Assembly: GCF_045689735.1 (NCBI RefSeq)
Contig: NZ_CP142685.1
Location: forward strand, 1,798,001-1,862,000
Origin: Halothiobacillus sp045689735
Lineage (GTDB): Bacteria; Pseudomonadota; Gammaproteobacteria; Halothiobacillales; Halothiobacillaceae
DNA: 64,000 nucleotides
Direction: 5' to 3'
Shown here: positions 8,162 to 17,850 of the stretch, piece by piece
Numbering within the stretch: the stretch's first letter is position 1
Layout of the letters: every line of letters begins with the position of its first letter
Translations under genes and position numbers: made by a program
Notes under the pieces: model-generated
What the model was told of the DNA's origin: nothing
What the model saw: only the letters and a program-made list of their open reading frames with translations
Database searches by the model: none

Positions 8162-9553
8162 TCACCGAAGAGTCTTTAAAAACTTGCACCAGATAGCACG
8201 AGCCAGTCCCCAAAAACCAAACCGCTGATACACGGACCTTACTCGAGCCATCACACCCCGAAAGCGGTCATTTATGTAACCCATCTCCTTCGCACGTAAT
8301 CGAATGTACGCCCGATCTTTTGATGGTGAGATTTCAACGCAGGCTTTCTGCAAAGGCTTCGTTACATTGGACCAAGTATACTCTGCCCTAACCTCACTCA
8401 CCGCCCGCTTGCACCCTCGAAAAAAATCACCGGGTTTCATCATCTGACGAATAGCCAGACACCAATCGTCGACATCTTCATAATTTACAGACACTCCCAG
8501 CCCCCTGGCCGAAATTAAATCACCAAACTCATCGCCCTTTGTCGACAAGATTGGCAATCCACACCAAAGGTAATCGAGCATTCGGGTTCTGAACGAGAAA
8601 CGAGTTTCCATATTGTCCAAATGCGCACTGACACCGACATCAGCATCCATCAGATACTCATGACGAACATCATAATCTACCCAGCCAAAATTAAAGTGGA
8701 CAAGGCGGTCTATCACCCCCAGCTGCCTAGAATACTCAACAGCTAATCCAACACGATCATGCGGATTAATAGTTGGATTCGGGTGCTTGATCCCCATAAA
8801 AACCAAGTGAACACGTGTCCCCTCGATTTCAAGACGCGCTACAGCTTTAAGGATGGTAACTGGGTCAAACCACTCGTAAATCCCCCCTCCCCACACCATG
8901 AGAAACTCATCACGCGGAATGTTGAACTTATCTCTAATTGGTGTGCCTCGATTTTTTGGTAATTCATCGGGGAATCCAAAGGGAACAACACTAAAAAAAT
9001 GTCGAAAATTTGAATCAGACACTGATGGCATTGAGAGAGGATTGATACGTCCGGCCAATGTCAATGCCCCTGCCCAGAAATCCATTTGTCGCTGACTGGC
9101 ACAGAGAAAATGATCGGCCCAGATAAGCTGCTCCTGCATCATCCGTGCAATACGCCACCCTTCATCTAGCCGTGTAGAATTGGCGGTAGTCTGAGTAGAC
9201 ATGTGGTATTCCAACGGGATCGGGCAATATAAGTCTGCAATCAGAACACCTTCGATATCCTTAAGAAATGGATATCTGGATAAAGAATCCCCCTGAAATA
9301 TGACTATGTCGGACTGAAAGGCCAAGTGCTTTACAAGGGTGCTATCACCAACATTCAACTTGAATCCGCGAAAATTGTGCTCGCCGATATCAGCAGCCAA
9401 CAAGGTAACATCATGCAAAAATGATAACGTCTTGGCAATTTCTACAGAGCGAATTGCCGTACCCGCCATCTGCTTACCAACAACATCACTACATAACAAG
9501 AGAATGCGTTTTCTGTTCGCAGCAATTCCGGAGGACACCTGATTACGCCTCAA
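8162..9553 (-). CDS. Glycosyltransferase, GT-B fold (GT4-like)
   Basis: A 463-residue protein with a GT-B layout. The N-terminal Rossmann half begins RILLLCSDVVGKQMAGTAIRS (about residue 17) and contains VIFQGDSLSRYPFL. The C-terminal donor half holds VWGGGIYEWFDPVTILKAVARL, VHFNFGWVDYDVRHEYLMDADVGVSAH and RTRMLDYLWCGLPILSTKGDEFGDLI, matching the late GT4 motif in which an acidic residue contacts the nucleotide sugar. It starts at TTG 9553, overlapping the upstream stop as TTGA, so translational coupling to the 985-residue protein is likely. Donor and acceptor unknown. Confidence 0.8.
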   Translation of the reverse strand: MRRNQVSSGIAANRKRILLLCSDVVGKQMAGTAIRSVEIAKTLSFLHDVTLLAADIGEHNFRGFKLNVGDSTLVKHLAFQSDIVIFQGDSLSRYPFLKDIEGVLIADLYCPIPLEYHMSTQTTANSTRLDEGWRIARMMQEQLIWADHFLCASQRQMDFWAGALTLAGRINPLSMPSVSDSNFRHFFSVVPFGFPDELPKNRGTPIRDKFNIPRDEFLMVWGGGIYEWFDPVTILKAVARLEIEGTRVHLVFMGIKHPNPTINPHDRVGLAVEYSRQLGVIDRLVHFNFGWVDYDVRHEYLMDADVGVSAHLDNMETRFSFRTRMLDYLWCGLPILSTKGDEFGDLISARGLGVSVNYEDVDDWCLAIRQMMKPGDFFRGCKRAVSEVRAEYTWSNVTKPLQKACVEISPSKDRAYIRLRAKEMGYINDRFRGVMARVRSVYQRFGFWGLARAIWCKFLKTLR

Positions 9554-12507
9554 ACACTTTCGCCAAAGAGTACAGACCAGTCGGCAAGATAACGATCATG
9601 GTTAAATAAGTTAATCGCAGTCTTGCGTGCCTCAGCCCCCATCTTCCTGTTCACACCTGGATTCTTCATAAGATAAATAAGCTGCCCCCGTAACTCATTT
9701 GGATCATTAGAATAAAAACCATTGACACCATTCCGAATAAATAAATCAACATCATGATTATGCGCACTAACGGTCACAACACCGCACATCATTGGCTCAC
9801 AGCGCGCACGAGGCATAGGAGAGCGAAGTGTCGGATTAAAATAAACGCTATATTTCCTAATTTGATCAATATAGTTTTTATACTTTGCAACCGCAAAAAC
9901 ATTGTCAATATATTCCACATCAGGATTAGGGACGCATAATGTCTCCGGACGAAATTCATGAGGGAAACTTTCCGAAAAAACCTCTTGGTATAAATAAAAA
10001 CCTCGGTAATACGGACGGGAGCTAACTAGAGGCCCAAGAGGGGACAGAATCCCTTTAGAATATGTAGCCGGGAGAAACTCAACGGGATCGAACCCATGCC
10101 AAATCACACGAGACTTATGGAAACCCCATTCCATTCGAGCCTGATGCGAATTGCATACTATTTCTATGTCCTTGACGTACTCAACAAGCGCAGACCGAGC
10201 CGGTTCGATAACTGTCATCAAATCCGACTTCTCATACCCAGGGGTATATTGACCATAAAATTGAGGCGTGCCATGGCATACAGCAACTTTGGGAAGGTTA
10301 ACATGCTCTACAAAATGACGAAATGCCGCTCCCCAATCAGCCCCAACCGTACCATTAGTATTTTCATAATTAAGAACATTTTCATCAAAGTGCAAAATGG
10401 CCAAATCAAAATCAGACTCTCGCACGTCATCGATATTAATAAATTGGGCATTAGAAGGGAATGGGCGCTGGCCATATTCCCATGAATCACTCATGGGGGA
10501 ACCAGTCCCCTTGACCAAGAAAAAATCATGCCCGCTTTTATATAATTCATACTGGTGGGGGACATGCCAACGATAAGTCAGAATCCGAAGTTTCTTAACG
10601 CGATTATTTAGACCAACGATGTCTGGTCGAGGAGCCCCTTCAAATAGCTTTTTTAATTCCGCAAGGTCTATGTTTTCCTCATGCGCACCATCACACTTTG
10701 CTGACCACTTTGCCAATTCGTCAAGGGTACTGCTGGCCCACCTCCTCGCAACATCACGAAGCTCAGGGTGCTTAATAAAAAGTTTACGAAAATTCTTGAT
10801 AGATTTCCGGGGCTTCTCCGACTCAGGAACTGAGGATGGATGAGAGATATGAACTGAGAATGCATCTTCGGTGAATTTAATACCGAGACCACGTTTATAT
10901 AGCCTATAGCCCATTTCCACATCTTCCCAGCCAAATCCGGATTCGGGAGATAGAGAATATGAAAAATCTGAATCAAATAAATCCTCTGTGACCGCTGATT
11001 TCTTTATTGAAAAATTTCTAGTAATACAGTTCAAAAACCCATCTAAAAAAATCCGATCCTGTAGCTCGGACTCAATAAGTGGTTGCGCAGGGTTGGATTC
11101 TAAATCTTGCATTTTCGTTCTAGGATGAGCACCATTTGTTTCAATGTTATGCGGCCCAATTACAACTTCACAATCAAGAAAAGATTGGGCAGAAACATGC
11201 GAAGAAATAAAATCTTTATTAAGCATGCAGTCAGCGTCAATAATTATGACGATATCACCCGAAGCCGCCTGAACCCCGCGATTACGAGACTGACAATTCC
11301 CTATATTCCTCTCATTCCGTAGGATTTTATAAGATATATTCGCCCTCTGAGTCCGATCCCTATTCTTTAAAAACTCTTCTGCGACAACGGATTCCGAATC
11401 ACCGAAACAGTCATCCACATAAATAACCTCAATGCCGCCAGAGTAACTTTGGTTGAAATATGATTCAATAACCCACTTTAATTGATCAGCTTTTCCACTC
11501 AATATCGTAACGATACTTACTTCAGGAAGACGTCTGCATTGGTATTTTACCAACAGGTCATGAATCGGAATGTAAAGCTCATCACCAATAGGCGCCTGGA
11601 GCAACCTTGTCGCCTCAACAGTCTTACAACTAATGATTCCATCCGCATAACTGACAGCATTGTCCAGGGCCTTTTGAGTTAAGTCACTCTCATCCAACGC
11701 GACAGTGAAAATGGGAATGTTCTTTTTCCTTGATGCCCTTGCAATAACCCGGGCCCGCTCATTGTCATAGCTTAATGGAATTAATACCACCTGCCATTTA
11801 TTGTCACCCCCTAGCTCTTCAACATTAGCAAAGTGAAGATCTAGATTCTGCTTATAATTCATTAGTTTTATTTCATTAGCAGCATTCTCATCGAACCCCA
11901 GAAGCAAGACAACCCTTAGATCCCCAATAATATTCTCTGTCGAAATTGCTTCTCTGTAATAGCACCTACTTTTTGACCTGAGCCTGCCAAAAGTTGTATT
12001 CAGCGCTACACCGGCATGCCTTCGCCCTGACACTATTTCTGTGGTGCTCAATTTTGTTTTAGCGATATTTGACGGCAAACTCACTAACGAAGAGCCCGGA
12101 TCCCAAGCACACCAAACAGCCACACAGTTTGCTCTTGTCGCGTCTGGCGAAGCAACAGAAATATAAAATCGCCCCTTATAACTAAAATCATCTGGAAGCA
12201 ACAAAGAGTAGTAAGCATTATCAGCCAACTGGCTTGCAGAGACTGTCTCTTTATGCAATACCTCATAGGTATCTGAATATACGCAAATTTCAACGGAGCA
12301 GGTGTTTTGGCGCCGAAAAGTTCCGAACAAAATCGAAATTGTTAAAATTTTATCTGGCCCTGTATCTACTTCCTGAAGCAATGTCAAACCCGATGAAACA
12401 ACAATTGCTGATCCGGGCTCAATATTAAGCCCAACACACCCCGCCTCATTCACTCGAAACATTTTACGGGCATATTTAATTAAAAAATCAAAAATATTAT
12501 TAATCAC
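9550..12507 (-). CDS. Large multidomain glycosyltransferase (GT2 + GT-B) with extra N-terminal region
   Basis: 985 residues. Residues 20-145 are beta-rich and unrecognised, perhaps a carbohydrate-binding-type sandwich. Residues 195-310 look like a Rossmann-type half (VVLLLGFDENAA, YADGIISC). Residues 328-560 are a GT2 domain with VSIVTILSG, VIYVDDCFGD, NIGNCQSRNRGV, IDADCML and GWEDVEMGYRLYKRG. Residues 640-985 form a second, GT-B-like transferase with WHVPHQYELYKSGHDF, AVCHGTPQFYGQY, WHGFDPVEFLP and RCEPMMCGVVTVS. Two transferases in one chain suggest two successive additions. The start is GTG 12507 with a poor ribosome site; ATG 12462 (Met16) is possible. The gene is the most A/T-rich in the window, implying transfer. 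The downstream gene overlaps by 4 bases. Confidence 0.8.
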   Translation of the reverse strand: MINNIFDFLIKYARKMFRVNEAGCVGLNIEPGSAIVVSSGLTLLQEVDTGPDKILTISILFGTFRRQNTCSVEICVYSDTYEVLHKETVSASQLADNAYYSLLLPDDFSYKGRFYISVASPDATRANCVAVWCAWDPGSSLVSLPSNIAKTKLSTTEIVSGRRHAGVALNTTFGRLRSKSRCYYREAISTENIIGDLRVVLLLGFDENAANEIKLMNYKQNLDLHFANVEELGGDNKWQVVLIPLSYDNERARVIARASRKKNIPIFTVALDESDLTQKALDNAVSYADGIISCKTVEATRLLQAPIGDELYIPIHDLLVKYQCRRLPEVSIVTILSGKADQLKWVIESYFNQSYSGGIEVIYVDDCFGDSESVVAEEFLKNRDRTQRANISYKILRNERNIGNCQSRNRGVQAASGDIVIIIDADCMLNKDFISSHVSAQSFLDCEVVIGPHNIETNGAHPRTKMQDLESNPAQPLIESELQDRIFLDGFLNCITRNFSIKKSAVTEDLFDSDFSYSLSPESGFGWEDVEMGYRLYKRGLGIKFTEDAFSVHISHPSSVPESEKPRKSIKNFRKLFIKHPELRDVARRWASSTLDELAKWSAKCDGAHEENIDLAELKKLFEGAPRPDIVGLNNRVKKLRILTYRWHVPHQYELYKSGHDFFLVKGTGSPMSDSWEYGQRPFPSNAQFINIDDVRESDFDLAILHFDENVLNYENTNGTVGADWGAAFRHFVEHVNLPKVAVCHGTPQFYGQYTPGYEKSDLMTVIEPARSALVEYVKDIEIVCNSHQARMEWGFHKSRVIWHGFDPVEFLPATYSKGILSPLGPLVSSRPYYRGFYLYQEVFSESFPHEFRPETLCVPNPDVEYIDNVFAVAKYKNYIDQIRKYSVYFNPTLRSPMPRARCEPMMCGVVTVSAHNHDVDLFIRNGVNGFYSNDPNELRGQLIYLMKNPGVNRKMGAEARKTAINLFNHDRYLADWSVLFGESV

Positions 12508-12689
12508 GTCACTTTGCTCAGTATTTTATGCGCTCTAACTGCGTACTATCTTACCCCCCCCTAACTGAGAATAGCCTACTATCAATGTATGCCAGACAAT
12601 TCACTCACAACTCTGGGGGACGAAATGCTTGCTCACAAGCACCTAAACGAACACTCCATTCTTCAATTTCTCTCAATTAGGCGTGCACG

Positions 12690-15600
12690 CTAGATTATAT
12701 CAGGACTCATGATTTCATACAGCTGAATCGCCATATCCCTTGGGGTCAAATGTTTTTTGCTCACACTGATGGCCTCTTTCATTTTTGCTCGGATCGCATC
12801 ATTTTCCAACAAAAGTAGTAGTTTACTAGCCAAAGTATGCCGATCCCCAATCTCAGATATAAAGCCAGTTACAGGGTCGTCAATCATTTCAGGTACTGCG
12901 CCACATGCTGTTGAAACAACTGGGCAACGCATCATCAATGCTTCCCTTACAATATTCGGCGTGCCTTCCATTTCGGAAGTCAAAAGAAGCACATCGGCAA
13001 TAGATAGCAATTGCCACATGTCGGATCTACGACCCAGCATATGGAATTTGTTCTGAATCCCATTACGCCTTACTTCTTCCTCAACTGCGGAGCGCATTGG
13101 ACCTTCACCACATAGGAGAACGACGCAATCATTTAGTTTGTTGAGTACATCCGCGCAGACATCAACAAACAACAATGGATCCTTTTCATGTGACAATCGG
13201 AATGCCCCAAGAATTACCTTTTCATCTGGTTCTATGCCGAGTGATCGCCTAAGCACCTGCCCTTCTTCAACACTTAGCGAAACCTTTGACTCAGGCTCAT
13301 ACGAATTATGCAACAGCTTGATACGGCTACCATCGATCCCGATCCATTCAGCATAATCTGCATTTCCGAGTTTCGAATTCCCCGTTAAGAACACTCTGTT
13401 CGATTCAGCCAGATAGCGGTAGCCTGGCAGAAACCATGGGATATTTAGATACTCAAAGTGTGATGGATTGTAATTCCTGAACGACATCACAATCTTCGGG
13501 ATATTGGTCATCAGCGCAGCAATCGCACCCGTGATATTGGTTGAATCTAATTGTGCCACCAGCGCATCGGGCTTCAGTCGATCGAGTAATACTGCTAAAC
13601 GCTGTACACTTTCCGCACCGGTATAAACGCGCGGCTCCACCAGAGGATAGATCAACTCATCCCGCACCAACCTGACTCCACTATCCTTGCCCTCTTTTTC
13701 AAGCTGCCACACGTCTATGCCCGCCCGCTCGACTAACGGAAGGTAGTGTGCGTTTTCTCCTTCGCAGTTGTTTACGATCAGGCACACTTGCTTGCCCAAA
13801 GCCTTTAAGCCAATGGCCAAATTGACCCACTGGCGTTCTGCACCTCCAGACGAAAGCGCATGTGTGTAGAGGGCAACAAAGCTAGTTTCAGCTCTTGCTG
13901 GGAGTTTCAGATTGCTGGTATCAACTAGATGCCTCAATGCCCCCTCAAACCCACCAGTTTGTGAGCTGATTTTTAAGCAGCTAGTCACAACGGGCAGGTA
14001 TCTTGCCGTACTCTCGTGAATCGGGGTCAGCCAGTTGTATCTATAAAATGGTCTCAAAAACCATCGCCCCGTTTGCCTTGGCAACGAATAGATGACTTGG
14101 TCATTCCAGATGGAATATCGTGGTGCTTCTGACACCCTAATCTCTTCATGGGATGAAATAAATGGCAAATACTGGCTTGGTCCGACAAACAATGCCCAAT
14201 CCAGCACCGCATCACGATCAGCTTCCGTTGTTAGACTCTCGAATGGCCCGGCCACATATACGCCGTTCTGTTGAGACTTGTTTTTCACTGCGCGCCACAT
14301 GCCTTTAACGCGCGACAGCAGGTGCATAAGGTTGACAATTCGGCCGACAATATTGAAGTAATGGAATTCATATTTGACCCAGTTACCTTTACTATCATAG
14401 CGCTGAGGGATGATCAGACGACGCAATCTCTGTGCTCGAAGGTACTGGATTTCATTAACCCCGAACAGTTCCACGTCTTCATCCAAGGAAATCAAAGTGC
14501 ACCCCGCGAGATCGAATGGCAACTGACTGATGACATCGATTATGCCTTGATCGGCGTCGAAGCGAAATGTATTCGCATCTGGCAAATCATCCGTGGTCAC
14601 TGACGCCTCAATCGAGGCAGCCTTTTCAACAAGGCTCAATCTAACGATGTCAAACGAACCAAGTAAATTTCGTATCGGTGTTTTTTCTTCCGGAGGATTC
14701 GCTATCGGATTCGATATAACGAGTACTCTGGGTGCGACAAACCCAATCAGTCGGAATAGATGTCCATTATCGACAGAGTAGTAAGCCGGGACATCTTGAG
14801 CAGAAATTGAAGCAAATGAATCCCTTTCTGGCAGGATTGCAGGCCTATTACGCAACCATTTATCTAGCATGATCACTGACCAAGTTTGATAAATTGAAAA
14901 GCCATTGTCGGATGCCTGTGTCTTTATGAATTCACTGGCGCGCCCCCCCCCAATCCATTTACCGATAGGACTTTCCTCCGATATCAGAGTATTTTCCAGA
15001 GCCGAAACCAAATGATGTTTACCCCAGCCTGACGTCAACGGGAGACCAAACCCTTTCTTAGGCAAATCGATAATTTCACGTGGAAGATAACGATAGGCAA
15101 TTTCCCTTAGTAGCAACTTTCCTCGACCACCGTTAACTAGGTATTCTCCCGGTATTCTTTCGGCAAATCGTGCCAATTCTACGCTCAAGAATGGTGTACG
15201 GACTTCAAGGGAGTTCTGCATACTCATCCTATCCACCTTGGGTAGAACCGCTCCAGGCATGTAATTTTCTGTATCACTCGCCCGAAGCCGATGAAGTAAT
15301 TCTGCGCTGCCGTGATCAACTTCCTCTATCAGATGCCTAACATGTTCCGCGGAGCCACTCGGAATGAAGCCAAAAAGTTTACTCAACTGTAACGGGCTGA
15401 AAATTGTTACGCGGTTAGAATTGTAATAACTCCGTCCCGGGCTCCAGTTTCGTCTGGGCTGACTCTGGTAAGCCTTGGCCTCTGTGAGAGTATCGAAGTA
15501 TCGACCATACCCCCCAAACAATTCATCACCGCCGTCTCCGGACAACGCAACTGTTACATGCTTACGTGCAAATTTTGACAAGAGAAAAGTTGGTAGGCAG

Positions 15601-16646
15601 GAGCTATCTGCATTGGGCTCGTCTAGAAGTGAGCCGGAATGATTTAGGAAATCCGTTGCCGATGGCGACAGGATTTGGTCCCGATGCTCGGTACCCAAAT
15701 GTGCCGCGATCCGCCGGGCGATCTTATGCTCGCTTCCTTGGTCCCCTTCAAATCCAATCGAAAATGTCTGAAGAGGGATGTCCAGCTTTCTTCTTGCCAA
15801 TGCACAAACAGTGGAAGAGTCTACGCCGCCCGAAAGAAAAGCGCCCAAGGGGACGTCTGAAATCAGTCTCCTCCTAAGGCTACGCACCAGTATGTCTTCT
15901 AGTTCATCGACTAGATCTTCTCGGGAACCACTTGAAAAGCCATGTAGCCCGGGTTCAAAACGGAAGTGGCGCCGAATTTGAAGATCGCGACCATTAACCT
16001 TCATGAAATGACCAGGTTCAAGCTTGTACACATCGCGATAGATGGTACGAGGTGCCCCAACGTACTGGAACATCAAGATATCGCTTAACGCGTCTGGGGA
16101 TATATCAGCTGAAAAGCCCGGCACCTCTTCAAGGCACTGCAGCTCCGATGCGAAGGCCAATCCACCATCTGGGGTTTGAAAATAGTAAAGGGGCTTCTCA
16201 CCAAAGGGGTCTCGCGCCAATATTAATTCACCACTGGGGTGATGGAAGGCAGCAAACGCGTACATACCATCCAGATGATCAAAAACGGACTCCCCCCAAT
16301 ATGCAATTCCAGCCAGTAGGACTTCGGTGTCTGTGCGTCCATGGAAAACACCCCCCCTAGATTCAAGATCACTCTTGATTTCCTGGAAGTTATATATCTC
16401 TCCATTGAAAGAAATTGACCACTCGCCATTATTCCAGTGCATTGGCTGACGGCCCGCGTCAGATACATCAATGATTGACAAACGCCTGTGGCCAAGAACA
16501 CAACGGGCCTGGTCATCGGCCCACACATCCGTGGCATCGGGGCCTCGGTGCACCATACGGTCCGTCATTTTATGGACAACTGACACCTGCCCTGTGGCGA
16601 GCAGTCCCTTATAGCCAAAATTATAAAGTCCAGCAATTCCACACAT
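12690..16646 (-). CDS. Asparagine-synthase-type amidotransferase fused to GT4 glycosyltransferase
   Basis: 1318 residues in one uninterrupted frame. Residues 1-600 are a complete class B asparagine synthetase: class II glutaminase with nucleophile Cys2 (MCGIAG), RGPD, HRRLSIID, NGEIYN and RTDTE, then the ATP-pyrophosphatase domain with SGGVDSS at 272-278 and SGDGGDELFGGY. Residues 600-920 match nothing I recognise. Residues 923-1318 are a GT4 transferase with SSGGAERQ, GEGP and EGTPNIVREAL (E1227-x7-E1235). The start is ATG 16646, since Cys2 must become N-terminal; an upstream in-frame ATG would block this. In polysaccharide loci such amidotransferases (WbpS-like) convert uronic acids to amides, fitting ugd and the epimerase here. 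True asparagine synthesis is the alternative. The fusion is unusual. Confidence 0.88.
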   Translation of the reverse strand: MCGIAGLYNFGYKGLLATGQVSVVHKMTDRMVHRGPDATDVWADDQARCVLGHRRLSIIDVSDAGRQPMHWNNGEWSISFNGEIYNFQEIKSDLESRGGVFHGRTDTEVLLAGIAYWGESVFDHLDGMYAFAAFHHPSGELILARDPFGEKPLYYFQTPDGGLAFASELQCLEEVPGFSADISPDALSDILMFQYVGAPRTIYRDVYKLEPGHFMKVNGRDLQIRRHFRFEPGLHGFSSGSREDLVDELEDILVRSLRRRLISDVPLGAFLSGGVDSSTVCALARRKLDIPLQTFSIGFEGDQGSEHKIARRIAAHLGTEHRDQILSPSATDFLNHSGSLLDEPNADSSCLPTFLLSKFARKHVTVALSGDGGDELFGGYGRYFDTLTEAKAYQSQPRRNWSPGRSYYNSNRVTIFSPLQLSKLFGFIPSGSAEHVRHLIEEVDHGSAELLHRLRASDTENYMPGAVLPKVDRMSMQNSLEVRTPFLSVELARFAERIPGEYLVNGGRGKLLLREIAYRYLPREIIDLPKKGFGLPLTSGWGKHHLVSALENTLISEESPIGKWIGGGRASEFIKTQASDNGFSIYQTWSVIMLDKWLRNRPAILPERDSFASISAQDVPAYYSVDNGHLFRLIGFVAPRVLVISNPIANPPEEKTPIRNLLGSFDIVRLSLVEKAASIEASVTTDDLPDANTFRFDADQGIIDVISQLPFDLAGCTLISLDEDVELFGVNEIQYLRAQRLRRLIIPQRYDSKGNWVKYEFHYFNIVGRIVNLMHLLSRVKGMWRAVKNKSQQNGVYVAGPFESLTTEADRDAVLDWALFVGPSQYLPFISSHEEIRVSEAPRYSIWNDQVIYSLPRQTGRWFLRPFYRYNWLTPIHESTARYLPVVTSCLKISSQTGGFEGALRHLVDTSNLKLPARAETSFVALYTHALSSGGAERQWVNLAIGLKALGKQVCLIVNNCEGENAHYLPLVERAGIDVWQLEKEGKDSGVRLVRDELIYPLVEPRVYTGAESVQRLAVLLDRLKPDALVAQLDSTNITGAIAALMTNIPKIVMSFRNYNPSHFEYLNIPWFLPGYRYLAESNRVFLTGNSKLGNADYAEWIGIDGSRIKLLHNSYEPESKVSLSVEEGQVLRRSLGIEPDEKVILGAFRLSHEKDPLLFVDVCADVLNKLNDCVVLLCGEGPMRSAVEEEVRRNGIQNKFHMLGRRSDMWQLLSIADVLLLTSEMEGTPNIVREALMMRCPVVSTACGAVPEMIDDPVTGFISEIGDRHTLASKLLLLLENDAIRAKMKEAISVSKKHLTPRDMAIQLYEIMSPDII

Positions 16647-16773
16647 AATCAAGAAGTACAAACAATAGCGTTAATCATTGCCGAGGCGCCAAATGCATAA
16701 GAAATTAAACAAAAACCAAGCACTAAAAATCCGCGAAACTCGGACCAAACAAAATACATGACACAATCCCCCT

Positions 16774-16797
16774 GCCTAACTGCAATAGCAGTTAGGC
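16774..16797 (-). other. Perfect 10-bp hairpin between methyltransferase and amidotransferase genes
   Basis: GCCTAACTGC and GCAGTTAGGC flank a 4-base loop in the 187-base gap between the methyltransferase stop and the next start. There is no U-tract on either strand, so it is not a typical intrinsic terminator. It may be an mRNA processing or stabilising stem within the locus, or a recombination scar. Function not shown. Confidence 0.5.
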
Positions 16798-16833
16798 AAC
16801 ACAAACCAAGAAATTGAGACAATGGCACATAAA

Positions 16834-17823
16834 CTAATCAATCGTAGACTTTTTGCCAACGTATACGATAGTACTACCGTTTCCATAACTGAAATCAACG
16901 GAAGCGTCACTACTGACCGGTAGAGGCGTAGGCTGCGGCCTGGTCAAGCGGTTCTGTCGGATCCTCACCTCGGAAATGGCATTAAAGGCATCAGTCAAAA
17001 GGCGATTTACTTCCTGCTCTGCCGAGGGTGATTTCACAATAGATGTCCCCTGCACCAAAAGACGACCAAGAGAACGAAAAAAATCTCCTAACATTCCGTC
17101 TGGTGAAGGGTTAGTCTCCATTTTCAGAATTTCAGTAAAGTCAAAACCTTCAACCTGGTTTATCTGATCAATTTGATCCAGCAGTCGACTGGCAACCCCT
17201 CCTAACTCTTGACTGATCGCATCATTTGAGAAATCCACAAGTCCAAGGAATTGTTTAGTAAAACCATGGCGACCAAGCTGAGAGACCAAGATAGAAGGAT
17301 CCATACTTCTCATATGTTGCCAGGGATGAAACATATGTTCGCATGCCGGACAGAAGACCATCTTGCGATCAATATCCTCCTGATTCGGGGTCGTCAGAAT
17401 CAACACACCGTCTTCGCGGACAAACTGCGACAGGGACGTCAACACAACCTCATAGTCTTCATCAGAAATGTGCTCGATGACCTCGCTGAAAATCACGACA
17501 TCATATTGGCGACCATCTTCCCCACGCTCAAGTCCGAGAAAACGATCATAATGACCAACCAGTGACATCAACGTAGATTCACGGTCACCCGCCGGGTCAA
17601 AGGCAGCAACGCTATAACCTCTATCCAATAGCTGTTTAACAAGAAAGCCACTGCCCGCACCAAAGTCTAGAATCCTTCCACCCACAGGAAGCCATCCAGA
17701 CACCAAATTTAGCAGCTTCTCCCCATTCAACTTTGCAAAGGACAAGTCATCCAAATGGGAATCGGACACCCCATTCCAGAACCTGTTAACTAACATGGGG
17801 GTCCATTTAATTTTTTTTATCAT
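16834..17823 (-). CDS. SAM-dependent methyltransferase, candidate polysaccharide chain-capping enzyme
   Basis: 329 residues. A class I methyltransferase domain (about 45-200) has motif I ILDFGAGSGFLVKQLL, acidic motif AAFDPAG and the post-motif FSEVIEHISDED, followed by VLILTTPNQ. A CPACEHMFHPW segment could bind a metal or be structural. The C-terminal 110 residues are helical and may mediate assembly. It lies directly downstream of a Wzt with a glycan-binding-type tail. In ABC-dependent O-antigens such neighbours (WbdD type) methylate the non-reducing end to stop the chain; here that role is inferred from position. ATG 17823 has GGA 7-9 bases upstream. No kinase domain is fused, unlike WbdD. 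Confidence 0.82.
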   Translation of the reverse strand: MIKKIKWTPMLVNRFWNGVSDSHLDDLSFAKLNGEKLLNLVSGWLPVGGRILDFGAGSGFLVKQLLDRGYSVAAFDPAGDRESTLMSLVGHYDRFLGLERGEDGRQYDVVIFSEVIEHISDEDYEVVLTSLSQFVREDGVLILTTPNQEDIDRKMVFCPACEHMFHPWQHMRSMDPSILVSQLGRHGFTKQFLGLVDFSNDAISQELGGVASRLLDQIDQINQVEGFDFTEILKMETNPSPDGMLGDFFRSLGRLLVQGTSIVKSPSAEQEVNRLLTDAFNAISEVRIRQNRLTRPQPTPLPVSSDASVDFSYGNGSTIVYVGKKSTID

Positions 17824-17850
17824 AGAAGATCCAATAACTCTCTTGACAGT

